The notes: a model not told the origin generated them from the sequence alone. Positions 45,242-54,408 are shown, numbered from the stretch's first letter. The stretch is DNA of 64,000 bases from Candidatus Dependentiae bacterium (GCA_018266175.1 JAFEAY010000021.1:124001-188000), one strand, 5' to 3'. Translations and numbers: made by a program.

Positions 45242-45940
45242 CTAACTTTTATTTAAACGAGTCTTCTTAGGCTTAGGTTTTGATTTTGCCTTAACCTTTG
45301 AGTTAAGCTGGCCAGTCTTAAATAGTTTACTGCAATCATGTATCATTTGATCTGGGCTTTTTTCTTCAAAGTCATCTTCTAAAATATAATCCATAAGAGC
45401 ATCGAATAATATTTTATAAGCAGCTTCAAATGAACTCATACATATCTCAAGATTAACCTCAAAATGCTTCCCGGTTATTCCTCTTTTTGCGCGTTCTTCA
45501 GGTGGTAAAAAATACCCAGAGGTCAAAACAGTAAGTCTACGGAGCGTCAAAGCAATGCAAGAAAATGCTTCTTGAGCAAGAGGGTGTAATTTATCTTCAT
45601 CATCACTATATCCAAGATCAATTAATTCTTGGGATAAGCCAAATTCTGTTTTATCTTGAGAAAGTTTTTTAAAAAACTCTTCTTCTGTCAGCTTGCATGA
45701 CTCCTGCTTCTTACAAAAATCGCTTACTCTTATTTTCCAAAACATTCTCCACGCTAAAAGCTCCCTATGGATCTCGACAAAAAATACTTTGTGAATATCA
45801 GGCTCATCTCTTATCTGTTTGATTACATCAACAATAATGTGTGACATAAATTTTTCATACCGCTTCTGAATATTCTCAAGACCATGCTGCGCATCTACTT
45901 GATATACAGAGCTCATACACAAAGCACTCAGTAGAACCAT
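45242..45940 (-). CDS. Exported protein of unknown function with a signal peptide apparently frameshifted at an A7 tract
   Basis: The open frame from ATG at 45940 encodes about 232 residues beginning MVLLSALCMSSV, the hydrophobic core of a signal peptide lacking its basic start. The only good ribosome site (AAAGGG, 45964-45969) serves an ATG at 45955-45957 that reads ATG, seven As and then stops after five codons. One more A would fuse it in frame to give MKKNILMVLLSALCMSSV, a textbook signal peptide cleaved near VDAQ. So the true gene probably starts at 45957. The mature part is mostly helical, with a very basic tail of Lys-Pro repeats. Function unknown. Confidence 0.65.
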   Translation of the reverse strand: MVLLSALCMSSVYQVDAQHGLENIQKRYEKFMSHIIVDVIKQIRDEPDIHKVFFVEIHRELLAWRMFWKIRVSDFCKKQESCKLTEEEFFKKLSQDKTEFGLSQELIDLGYSDDEDKLHPLAQEAFSCIALTLRRLTVLTSGYFLPPEERAKRGITGKHFEVNLEICMSSFEAAYKILFDALMDYILEDDFEEKSPDQMIHDCSKLFKTGQLNSKVKAKSKPKPKKTRLNKS

Positions 45941-46113
45941 CAAAATATTTTTTTCATAAAGAACCCTTTAATTTGGTATAGTATTTTTACAGGAGTTGCA
46001 TTATACGAGAAATATAGATTGTGTAAAACCCTCGGCTACAAGTTACTTTCACATAAAACTATGTTGAGGCTCTATAAAATTTGTCTCACATCAAAAAAGA
46101 GAAGCTCTTTATT

Positions 46114-46914
46114 ATGAAGCAATCAAGAAACTTTTTTTTTAAGATTTTCGTTGGATTCTTTTTGGTTACATCATCTATAGAAGCAGCAATGCTCCCCAAT
46201 ATAGAACCTGACCTTACAAATCTTTCATCAGAAGAAGCCTACAACGTCATGAAATCTGCACTCGAAATTGGCTATCGTCGATTTGATTTTTCAAGCATTG
46301 GAAACCATGGCAATATCGTTAAGCAAGCAATTCAAGAATACAACGCTCATGATATATTGATTTCTTGTGCAAAGCTGAAAGATCTTTCAATTGCTCAGGA
46401 AATATCGAGCAATCCCGTTGGGATTGTTTGGTCAGAAGTGGGAATTGGTAAAGGAAAGTTGAGAAAACTTCAAAAAGAGAAAAAAGCTGTCACTCAAGGG
46501 GTTGCTCAGTCACTGATTGACCCTCAGTTTTTTGCCTACTCTGTATACCTCCCCTTTAAATTTATAATACTTGGCGATCAAATCAATGTTGAAAGTTTAT
46601 TCAGACAGGTTGTAACCTTAGAAAACTTGAGTAGTAAAAAAAAGATAACTCCATTTATTTCTTTGCCTATCAAAGATGATCATTACCTCAACGTAGATCG
46701 TGGGTTTTTACATATTGCACAAAGACTCAACTGTAAAACCTACCAAGTCATCTTTTCACTGCTTAATCAAATGGGAATATTTGTTATTCCTCTGGTAAAT
46801 AAGCCAATAACTCAAGAGCTTCACACAGAAATTATGCAAGCTTTTGATTTTAAATTTATAGGAAAAGATTGGAAGTCTATTACTCATTTACTCACCCCCA
46901 GAGCTCGCTTATAA
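46114..46914 (+). CDS. Exported, degenerate aldo/keto-reductase-like protein
   Basis: A 266-aa protein. The ATG at 46114 begins a signal peptide (cleavage near IEAAM); an upstream TTG at 46081 is less likely. The opening (AYNVMKSALEIGYRRFDFSS) matches the AKR pattern GYRxxDTA including the Asp. A later segment, QVIFSLLNQMGIFVIPLVNK, resembles the family's NADPH-side helix and strand. However, the Tyr of YGNE is missing (SIGNHGN) and I see no catalytic Lys or His. It therefore looks like a TIM-barrel AKR relative that lost catalysis and gained export. Confidence 0.65.
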   Translation: MKQSRNFFFKIFVGFFLVTSSIEAAMLPNIEPDLTNLSSEEAYNVMKSALEIGYRRFDFSSIGNHGNIVKQAIQEYNAHDILISCAKLKDLSIAQEISSNPVGIVWSEVGIGKGKLRKLQKEKKAVTQGVAQSLIDPQFFAYSVYLPFKFIILGDQINVESLFRQVVTLENLSSKKKITPFISLPIKDDHYLNVDRGFLHIAQRLNCKTYQVIFSLLNQMGIFVIPLVNKPITQELHTEIMQAFDFKFIGKDWKSITHLLTPRARL

Positions 46915-46946
46915 GCATCGTTAATAGGACTGATTGCTCTTGGATT

Positions 46947-48185
46947 TCAAAGTTTGCTACCCCACCAGCTATCTAGATTTGGAAGATAACTACTGACACC
47001 AGGAATCAAATTACTCGCCTCTGGAAGCGAGTTCCAAGCTTGTTCAACGATTGATCCCTCAGGAATATCTTCAAAAAGAGACAAGTTGCCGTTTTTGCTG
47101 ATTGTTGCACAATATTTACCATTACCAGACCAAGCAATATAATCAGCACCAACTGCTTTGAAATCTAATATCGAAAAGTCTGTTGTATTAACAAAAAATA
47201 TAACCTGATTAGCAAGCCCTACGGCAAGAATCTTTCCTCCAGGCTGAAGAGCCATTGAGTTAATTTCTACATTATTACATAAAGATATCTCTTGAACTTT
47301 TATGTATGCTTTCTCGTAACTAAAATATGATGAATACTGTTCTCGAAAAACAAGAATTCTACCATCGCTTAACCCAACAAAAATACATAAAGGACTCAAA
47401 GCTAAAGATCTGCAAATACCAGAAGCTCCTTCAGGTAAATAATCAAATTCGATTGTTGATGAAGTATTACTGAGCGATCCGACAATAAGCTTAAGTTGCT
47501 CTGTTGCAACAGCATAACGATCACTAAACCGATCAAGATCGCATGCAAGTAAATTATAATTAAAATTGAATGTTCTTAAATGAAAACCTTGTTGCATAAT
47601 AAAAATCTGTCCTGAATACATAGTCAACACAAGCTGCTTTGTTATTGGAGAAAAATTTAATCCTCTTATTTTATTCACACAAAAATCAAAAACTCGTGAC
47701 ATTCTATCGACTTTTTCCATCGATTTAATATCGTTTTCTTGAGCTTTTCTGCATTCATTTTGAATATCAATAAATTGAGGTGCTTCTTGTTCTTCTGAAT
47801 GAATGATACCTACATTTAATTCATCATCTTCTTCAACAGAGAGAACCTCGTTATATTTCAAAAAATTAACTATTCCTCTTTCATCGGCATGCACATAGAT
47901 ATCCAGAGAAGGCAAAGCTGAGAAAATTGCTTTTAAGGCTGAACCATAGATATATGAAGAACTTAATAATTCCTGCTTTTGAATATCATAATATGATCGT
48001 TGATTTTCGCCGTGCAGTGCAATCACTTTTTTTGAATCGCAAGACCAGCCAAGGGACCGAATTTCTGCAACTTCTCTTGATAGAAGGCACATATTAAAAT
48101 CAGAAACAATTTGCTCTATTTTGGCTTCAAGTATATTTACAATTCCCAAGACTATCCAAAGAAAGCACAGTTTTTTGATTATCAT
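46947..48185 (-). CDS. Exported WD40-like beta-propeller protein
   Basis: A 412-aa protein. The ATG at 48185 starts a signal peptide (MIIKKLCFLWIVLGIVNI, ending LEAK) behind GGTGGGG. Several blade-like repeats follow: LGWSCDSKKVIALHGENQ, LNFSPITKQLVLTMYSGQ, LALSPLCIFVGLSDGRILVF, ALQPGGKILAVGLANQVIFF and AWSGNGKYCATISKNGNLSL. These have the strand pattern of WD40 or quinoprotein-like propellers, which act as binding platforms. An acidic insert lies at about residues 90-140. An extracytoplasmic binding role is inferred. Confidence 0.7.
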   Translation of the reverse strand: MIIKKLCFLWIVLGIVNILEAKIEQIVSDFNMCLLSREVAEIRSLGWSCDSKKVIALHGENQRSYYDIQKQELLSSSYIYGSALKAIFSALPSLDIYVHADERGIVNFLKYNEVLSVEEDDELNVGIIHSEEQEAPQFIDIQNECRKAQENDIKSMEKVDRMSRVFDFCVNKIRGLNFSPITKQLVLTMYSGQIFIMQQGFHLRTFNFNYNLLACDLDRFSDRYAVATEQLKLIVGSLSNTSSTIEFDYLPEGASGICRSLALSPLCIFVGLSDGRILVFREQYSSYFSYEKAYIKVQEISLCNNVEINSMALQPGGKILAVGLANQVIFFVNTTDFSILDFKAVGADYIAWSGNGKYCATISKNGNLSLFEDIPEGSIVEQAWNSLPEASNLIPGVSSYLPNLDSWWGSKL

Positions 48186-48368
48186 TATGAAACCCCACCG
48201 TGATACCACATAAAACTTACCTAAAAATATCTTAACAAGATGGCTAACCCGGAACAATAAAATGATCAAGAATCTAACTCAAGATAAGAGATCTTTACAT
48301 CTCCTGCTCATTTTTTTAACACTAAGAGATAAATAATCGATTATAATTATTGAAAAAAAGGGTATTCT

Positions 48369-51050
48369 ATGAAGAAAATAATGCAACTCCTTATGCTTGT
48401 TTGTGTTCTGATATTGCAATCCTTAAGCGCTTCAATGAGTGCTTCAAACATTGGTCAACGGTTTATTATTACCCTTCCTGAGAATCAAGATCTTAAGCAA
48501 TTGGCACAGTGGCTTGAGCAAATCAAGCCTGGTGGCGTTATGCTTACCGCGCCACACATGAGCAACCGTGCACAGACAAAAAAACTCTGCACATTTTTGC
48601 AAAATACCGCACGTAAACTTGAGATCCACCCTCTTTTTATTTGCGTTGACTGGGAAGGAGGCATTGTCTCACGCCCAAACGAAAGCGGCGGATTTTTTTC
48701 TGTGCCAAGCCCTTGGTCTCTTGCTCAGGCAGGCCGACCCGCATGCTTTCTTGCCGGCATGCTCATTGGCCATCAACTGCACAGTGTTGGCGTGAATGTG
48801 AATTTTGCACCATCACTGGACCTCTTTACACCGCAAAATTATATTCTTGCAACGCGCTGCTTTGATTCAAATTCAGAAAAAACAGCCGAGTGTGGGATCG
48901 CTTTTGCTCAAGGTCTTCTGAGTCAAGGAGTACTTCCAGTCGTTAAACACTTTCCTGGCCTTGGACTTGGCGTAAAAGATACACACCTTGATCAGACTAT
49001 TATTTCGGTTGATAAAGACCTCTTTGATGAGCATAAACAACCGTTTGAACGTGCATTACAAGCCGGAATTCCTATGATTATGGCTGGGCATGCTATCTAT
49101 AATCAATTTGGCGATCAGCCGGTAACGCTCAACAAAAATGCTACCGATTATCTGAAAAAAATTAACCCTGATGCTCTGTTAATCACTGATGATTTTTGTA
49201 TGCAAGGAGTTCGAGAAAATAGAATGTTGGAAGACGCGTTTAAGGAGTCGCTCAATGCTGGGTATCACCTGATTATTTTCTCGCCTGCACATGCTCCAGA
49301 ATTTATAAAAAAAAACTCTTCTCAGATTCAGCTTCAAAAACTTTTAAACGATCTTTCTTTGATTTGTGACAAAACTCAAATAGGTAATGGCATTAAGCAC
49401 ATTAGCCGCATTAAAGAAAAATATCTTGCTCAAAAAATGTCTTTCGCTGATCTTGACGAAAAAAAGCTCAGTGTATTTATTGCAAAACGCTGCTTACAAA
49501 CAGATGACATTAAGCACCAACTCACAGGCCCTGTAGCGCTTATTTCTTTACGATTACCTAAAATTCGTACTGCTGAAGCCTGGTTCATAGACAACAAACA
49601 AAGTTATTTGTGTCAAAAACTCAATACAAAAAACATTCAAGTAGATGAGCACATTCTTGATCCAACAAGTAAAGACAGCATTCAAGAACTTGAATCGCTT
49701 ATTGCTGAGTTTAAAAAAAAATCAACACAAAAAATTCTAGTTCAAACCATGTTTTACGGTGGGGGTGCATGGAATGCAATCCAAAAACAATGGCTTGAAA
49801 AGCTTGCACCATTGCAAGATCAGCTGATCATAATTTCACTTGGACACCCCTACGAACAAACAATACTACCTGATGCAACGGTTATTCATATTGGATCATT
49901 TCAAAAACCATTACTCGATAATTTAGTTGAAGCTCTCCAGAGAAAACCACTTCAAACAGGCGCAGATAAACTTGCTGCAAAACCTGAAGCGTTTTTAACA
50001 GGAAAAAAATTTGGTCTTTTATGTCATAGATGCAGTGTTGCCCAGAAAAATGGTATATTAAAATTTTTGCCAGACATTTTAAAAGAGTGGGCTGATCAGC
50101 AAAAAGAACCAACCCAGCTTGCTGCTCTTTTTTCTCCAGAACATGGCTTACTCGGAACACAAGAAGCGTTTGCGTTTATCAACTCAGAGCATAAAAGCCA
50201 ATGGGGTTGTCCAAACTATTCACTGCATGGCAATAACAAAAAACCAACGCCTGATATGCTCAAAAATCTTGATCTGCTGATTATCGATTTACAAGAAGTT
50301 GGAACACGCTGCTTTACCTACTTAAGCTCAATGAAGCTTGTTCTTGAAGCGGCTGCTGAGCAGAAAGTTCCTGTTTTAGTACTCGATCGACCAAATCCAC
50401 TCGCACTGTGGGGAGCTGCTGGCCCAGACCTTGAATCAGAGCATGAATCGTTTCTTGGAAAAGTTCAGACGAAATTTTTGCATGGATTAACAATTGGGAA
50501 ACTTGCCCAAATTATGAACCAAGAAATTAATGCACAACTCCAGGTGCTTTTATGCGAAAACATTGCCCAAGATCATTTTTTATCAAAAGTGTTTATTCCA
50601 CCCTCACCAAACATCATGAGTATTGATCATGCCTATGCATATCCAATGACCGTTTTTATTGAGGGAGTTAACTACTCAGAAGGACGCGGTACCAATTACC
50701 CTTTTCTGCAAATAGGTGCCCCCTGGGTTGATGCAGACCAACTTGCAGGAACGCTCAATCAAAAAAAACTATCTGGGATTTTCTTTGAAGCAATCAGCTT
50801 TACTCCTCGCTCTATTCCTGGAGTAGCAGATAAGCCTAAACATCAAGATAAGTTATGCCATGGCGTTTTTATCCATATCCACAATCGAGAAAAAACAGAA
50901 CCAATGATAGTCGCAAAAACTATTTTAGAAACTCTTTTTACGCTTTATCCTGAAAAAACTCAATGGATTACTTATGGCAAACGATACGCTCTAGACTTGC
51001 TCGCAGGAACAAGCTCGTGGCGAAAGCATATTGATATCGGCAGAGCCTAG
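48369..51050 (+). CDS. Exported NagZ-NamZ fusion: beta-N-acetylglucosaminidase plus exo-N-acetylmuramidase
   Basis: An 893-aa protein with a signal peptide (about residues 1-22). Residues about 28-350 are a GH3 NagZ-type domain: DWEGGIVSR, KHFPG (193-197) with the DTH acid/base dyad (204-206) and nucleophile Asp274 in LLITDDFCMQG. Residues about 548-893 are the DUF1343/GH171 (NamZ) domain: FSPEHGLLG, YSLHG, KPTPDMLKNLDLL, LDRPNPLA, a HGLTIGKLA segment, PPSPN and EGVNYSEGRGTNYPF. NamZ removes MurNAc and NagZ removes GlcNAc from sugar-chain ends, so one polypeptide could dismantle peptidoglycan glycan strands. A 200-residue linker domain lies between. Confidence 0.88.
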   Translation: MKKIMQLLMLVCVLILQSLSASMSASNIGQRFIITLPENQDLKQLAQWLEQIKPGGVMLTAPHMSNRAQTKKLCTFLQNTARKLEIHPLFICVDWEGGIVSRPNESGGFFSVPSPWSLAQAGRPACFLAGMLIGHQLHSVGVNVNFAPSLDLFTPQNYILATRCFDSNSEKTAECGIAFAQGLLSQGVLPVVKHFPGLGLGVKDTHLDQTIISVDKDLFDEHKQPFERALQAGIPMIMAGHAIYNQFGDQPVTLNKNATDYLKKINPDALLITDDFCMQGVRENRMLEDAFKESLNAGYHLIIFSPAHAPEFIKKNSSQIQLQKLLNDLSLICDKTQIGNGIKHISRIKEKYLAQKMSFADLDEKKLSVFIAKRCLQTDDIKHQLTGPVALISLRLPKIRTAEAWFIDNKQSYLCQKLNTKNIQVDEHILDPTSKDSIQELESLIAEFKKKSTQKILVQTMFYGGGAWNAIQKQWLEKLAPLQDQLIIISLGHPYEQTILPDATVIHIGSFQKPLLDNLVEALQRKPLQTGADKLAAKPEAFLTGKKFGLLCHRCSVAQKNGILKFLPDILKEWADQQKEPTQLAALFSPEHGLLGTQEAFAFINSEHKSQWGCPNYSLHGNNKKPTPDMLKNLDLLIIDLQEVGTRCFTYLSSMKLVLEAAAEQKVPVLVLDRPNPLALWGAAGPDLESEHESFLGKVQTKFLHGLTIGKLAQIMNQEINAQLQVLLCENIAQDHFLSKVFIPPSPNIMSIDHAYAYPMTVFIEGVNYSEGRGTNYPFLQIGAPWVDADQLAGTLNQKKLSGIFFEAISFTPRSIPGVADKPKHQDKLCHGVFIHIHNREKTEPMIVAKTILETLFTLYPEKTQWITYGKRYALDLLAGTSSWRKHIDIGRA

Positions 51051-51063
51051 AAAATTATTTCTA

Positions 51064-51092
51064 TTGACAAATTCAATTCATTTTACTAACGT
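51064..51092 (+). promoter_or_regulatory. Candidate promoter of the two small membrane paralogues
   Basis: Consensus TTGACA (51064-51069) with TAACGT (51087-51092) after a 17-nt spacer. The -10 box is weak. Confidence 0.4.
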
Positions 51093-51110
51093 ATCAGAAA
51101 CAAATCATTA

Positions 51111-51665
51111 ATGAATCATATTTCTTACATGAAAGATTTCATGAAAATTTTACGCAATAGTATTTTCATACTCATTATCATACTTACAAGTACTCCATTA
51201 TTTTCGCTTACTGCAGATACTAATCAGATCAATCACGGAGAGAAAGAAGATATTGAGACACTTACTCAGGAAGCTCGCGCTCTCATCAAAGCACTAGGAA
51301 ATAAATATATAGATTTTGTTCGTACTGATGAGTCTAAAAGTATATTGAATCCGATGCTTAAATATCTGGCTATGGTGCCCGCTTCTGTGTTTATTGGAGC
51401 TGGAGTAGGACTTGGTGCAGCAGCATGCATAAACAGCAGTCCTGATAGATCAGTTGAATTTATTGATGTAGCAGCAAAACTCCTTTTTTTTGCGATAATA
51501 ACGCCATGTGCAAGTGGGATTATTTATTTTATTTTAATGAAACTTCTTCAAGATCCTCATGTAAGCACAGACAGCCTTAAAGAAGTTATAGCTGAACTTC
51601 GGCAGATTGACAGTCATATTTCAGCTGCTGTACGAGCATCTGCTAGACGTGCAAGCTCAAAATAA
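51111..51665 (+). CDS. Small exported two-helix membrane protein, tandem paralogue 1
   Basis: Up to 184 aa. The ATG at 51141 (behind GAAAG) may be the real start, since it begins directly with the signal peptide MKILRNSIFILIIILTS. After the signal come a charged helix, a glycine-rich membrane helix (SVFIGAGVGLGAAA), a second helix (IIYFILMKLL), then QDPHVSTDSLKEVIAELRQI and a short helix. The next gene has the same plan and much of the same sequence. Function unknown; the two may associate. Confidence 0.75.
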   Translation: MNHISYMKDFMKILRNSIFILIIILTSTPLFSLTADTNQINHGEKEDIETLTQEARALIKALGNKYIDFVRTDESKSILNPMLKYLAMVPASVFIGAGVGLGAAACINSSPDRSVEFIDVAAKLLFFAIITPCASGIIYFILMKLLQDPHVSTDSLKEVIAELRQIDSHISAAVRASARRASSK

Positions 51666-51671
51666 CTATTA

Positions 51672-52214
51672 ATGACGAAAGATCCTATGAAATATTTACA
51701 TACCAATGATTTTATACTGATTATTATCCTTGCAGGAATGTCACAGTTTTCACTTACTGCAGATATTGCTGGAATAAATCAGGGCAGCGCAATAAATCTT
51801 GAGAATCAGATTGAAAATGCGCATATTCTTATCAAAAAATTAAAAACTAAATATGGCACTGATAAGCCTCAGAGCCCTTTAAATCCTATACTTAAGCAGC
51901 TTGCTATGATATCAGCAGCCACAGCTGTTGGAGCTGGAACTGCATATTCAGTAACAGATAAAATACATGATTTCGGCAATAGGTGGGATTTGTTCCCGAT
52001 GCTCCAGAACTTTCCCTTCGAAAATCTAGATCACCAAATCGTTGCTTTTATCTGTGGCCTTGGAACAGTCGGGCTTGGTGTAGGAAGTATTACTTATTTA
52101 ATCTTAATCAAGCTTTTTCAAGATCCTTACGTAAACACACAAGAGCTTAAAGACGTTGTAGCTGAACTTCGCGAGATTGAAAAACAAATTATATCCGCTG
52201 TGCAGCTACAATAA
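51672..52214 (+). CDS. Small exported two-helix membrane protein, tandem paralogue 2
   Basis: Up to 180 aa (the ATG at 51687 is an alternative start). It matches paralogue 1 in LTADI, LNPILKQLAMISA, the glycine-rich helix, ITYLILIKLFQDPYVNT and LKDVVAELREIEKQI. It starts 6 nt after paralogue 1 stops, so they form an operon. Its stop codon abuts the stop codon of the convergent MltA-like gene with no gap. Function unknown. Confidence 0.75.
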   Translation: MTKDPMKYLHTNDFILIIILAGMSQFSLTADIAGINQGSAINLENQIENAHILIKKLKTKYGTDKPQSPLNPILKQLAMISAATAVGAGTAYSVTDKIHDFGNRWDLFPMLQNFPFENLDHQIVAFICGLGTVGLGVGSITYLILIKLFQDPYVNTQELKDVVAELREIEKQIISAVQLQ

Positions 52215-53333
52215 TTATCGATACAAAATAAATGCATCGGCAAATTGCGGCGATGTTTTCATATACTGAGAAAAATGTTGCCGGCTGGTAAAAAGGCCGG
52301 CAAATAAATCAAGTTGATAGAGATTATTTGAAAATGCACTTCCAGTATCTGCAAGAACCCCAAGTTTTAATGAATTTTTACCGGTGATCGGATCTGGATA
52401 CTTTAACGCAATCAGTTTTCCAATCCCTAAATTTTCAATATCTCCAGCAAACACAACCTGTGCACGCTGAGCAATCAACTTTGCGGCCTCGTTGGCTGGA
52501 GCACCTGAGCACGCAACACGCCTATAAAACCAGTAACGTTTTTGATCTTTGGGATCTTTAATAGCCTTGTCGTAAACAATACCATTATCACAGTCAAGTC
52601 CAAAAACATCGACATTTCCATTAGGCATTCGAACAGCAATAGTCCCCTGCATAAGCGCATCTTCAATTCCATCCCGACTCAACCAAACTAAAGGCTTTGC
52701 CTTTCCATATCGCACCGCTGAGTCAAGTGCTCCTGCAAGTACCTGATGTTTGGTGTATTTTTTTTGCAAACCAGGATCTCTCAATTGATAAAGAGCATAG
52801 GGGAAGTTGGTTGTTTTAACAGAACTTCCTTCAACGCAAAATACCGCATAATTTGTCAGCCTAATGCGTCCATCAGTCGGAAAATCAGAATTATTTTTAG
52901 ATGCCTGCCTTGAATCTGCAGCCCATTTTAATGCTTTAAAATTTTCCTGAATAAACTCAGGGTCAAGAATTCTAAAATTTCCTGAGGGCAAATCTCGCTC
53001 AATAGTTGCAGCCACAAATTCAAGGGTCTGCCGGACGGTTTGGCACGAAAGCCAGTCATTAGTTGGATACAAACTTGCAGAAGCACTGTATGTATCAAAA
53101 TAACGCAAAGTATCTTTTATTATAGTAAGCAAAGCGCGCGGCTCAGTTACAACCTCCTGCATAGCATTAAAAGCCCGCCTTACAGGCGAAAAAAAATGTC
53201 GAGCCTGTGTAATCTTTTCAGCTGCAACAGCCCCAAGCTTTCCAGAGTAAAGATTATCAATATGAAAAGCCGAACAATAACCTAAACTTATTGTAATAAT
53301 AAAAAGAATAGCCGCAGTACATTTGATGGTCAT
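52215..53333 (-). CDS. MltA-like lytic murein transglycosylase
   Basis: A 372-aa exported protein. The ATG at 53333 has GGGGAGG upstream and a signal peptide ending near YCSAF. Two MltA hallmarks are seen: a segment PLVWLSRDGIEDALMQGTIA followed by a GxxYDKAI stretch (family pattern: D, then QGSG, then NG..Y), and the C-terminal 3D-type motif LADTGSAF with LDLFAGLF, which holds the catalytic aspartate. MltA cleaves glycan strands to 1,6-anhydroMurNAc ends. The QGSG of the family is QGTI here. Neighbouring NagZ-NamZ would process the products. Confidence 0.7.
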   Translation of the reverse strand: MTIKCTAAILFIITISLGYCSAFHIDNLYSGKLGAVAAEKITQARHFFSPVRRAFNAMQEVVTEPRALLTIIKDTLRYFDTYSASASLYPTNDWLSCQTVRQTLEFVAATIERDLPSGNFRILDPEFIQENFKALKWAADSRQASKNNSDFPTDGRIRLTNYAVFCVEGSSVKTTNFPYALYQLRDPGLQKKYTKHQVLAGALDSAVRYGKAKPLVWLSRDGIEDALMQGTIAVRMPNGNVDVFGLDCDNGIVYDKAIKDPKDQKRYWFYRRVACSGAPANEAAKLIAQRAQVVFAGDIENLGIGKLIALKYPDPITGKNSLKLGVLADTGSAFSNNLYQLDLFAGLFTSRQHFSQYMKTSPQFADAFILYR

Positions 53334-53481
53334 AAAAATCCTCCCCAGAATCAAAACGGATGACCCTTTTCTATAACCAGCTCATCAAAAAATAATACTG
53401 CGTGTCAATATTTAATAAAATTTGCACTAACTACAGCAATCAATCATAAGCTATTTAATATTTCAAACTGAAACAATTAAT

Positions 53482-54408
53482 CTAATAAGCCTCTTCTTTA
53501 CCGGAAGCTTGAGGCAACTGGCGCTCGATTGCTTGTTGAATCTCTTGAAACTGCCCCTTCAAAATCTGAGCTTGATTGCGGACATCTTGAAGTTGGCTAT
53601 TCACACTATTAAATTGCTTATCAAGGCGCATAAATTGCTCAGAATTTATTTGCTCCTGATTGCGTGCTTGCATGAACTGAGCGCTACCTTGCTGAGTTTT
53701 TTGATTTACAGCACCAGATAAACTTCGCCTTATTGCTCTTTGAACCTGCAAACGTTGAGCTGTATTAATTCGTTGCGCATTAATTTTTGCTAGCTTATCA
53801 GTAAGATCATTCGCTAGCTTATCTTTTTCAAAAAGAGCATTTTTTGCTGTTTGCAACTGCTGAAGCAATGATTGAGCCTGTATTGCTTTTTGTTCTTTTT
53901 CTGGCGAAGAATACCTCTTCTGCCTAATACCATCAGCTTTTACCTTAAAATTCTTCCATACTTTTTGTTGCATCTTTAAATATTCTTGTTCTTGCAGAAT
54001 CGCTAACATATGTTGTTTACGACTATCTTCATTTAAGCGTTCTTCTAATATTTTTTGAGATTTTTTTTGAATGTCAGTTAAAATTCGATCTTCAATTTCT
54101 GGGCCTGTACTTTGAAAATCATTTGAAACTATTTTACTTTTTGCTATTTTTTCAGCCTCAAATTCTGTCGCTAATGTACTCAGAGACTCACTCTCTTTTT
54201 TATGAGCTATAAAATCTGTCACATCTTCACGCTCTTCTTTTGTATCAAAAGAATTTGAAAAATCGGTGGTTTGAAAAGCACTATGGAGGCTTTCAACAAT
54301 TTCACTCGGATTATCCTCATAAACAAATGGCTCAAATGAAGCAATCAAATCAACAACAAAAATCTTAGCTAATAAAAGCAATATTATTGGGTAGCTTATG
54401 GTTTTCAT
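53482..54408 (-). CDS. Exported coiled-coil protein
   Basis: A 308-aa protein. The ATG at 54408 has AAGGAG 7 nt upstream and starts a signal peptide (MKTISYPIILLLLAKIFVV). The longer frame to 54585 overlaps the divergent RecO-like gene and adds an unlikely segment. An acidic stretch (about residues 25-100) is followed by almost continuous Gln- and Lys-rich heptads up to the C-terminus, with a Gln-rich repeat region near residues 230-300. The protein is probably a rod-like oligomer. No enzymatic motif is visible. Confidence 0.78.
   Translation of the reverse strand: MKTISYPIILLLLAKIFVVDLIASFEPFVYEDNPSEIVESLHSAFQTTDFSNSFDTKEEREDVTDFIAHKKESESLSTLATEFEAEKIAKSKIVSNDFQSTGPEIEDRILTDIQKKSQKILEERLNEDSRKQHMLAILQEQEYLKMQQKVWKNFKVKADGIRQKRYSSPEKEQKAIQAQSLLQQLQTAKNALFEKDKLANDLTDKLAKINAQRINTAQRLQVQRAIRRSLSGAVNQKTQQGSAQFMQARNQEQINSEQFMRLDKQFNSVNSQLQDVRNQAQILKGQFQEIQQAIERQLPQASGKEEAY

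Noticed and set aside
48270-48368. TATAAT-like box before the NagZ-NamZ gene
   Set aside because: The -10 is good, but the only -35-like sequence (TTAACA) is 20 nt away, so I do not list it as a promoter.
51111-52214. Two small adjacent genes considered as a toxin-antitoxin or holin pair
   Set aside because: Both have signal peptides and are paralogous to each other over most of their length, unlike toxin-antitoxin pairs.
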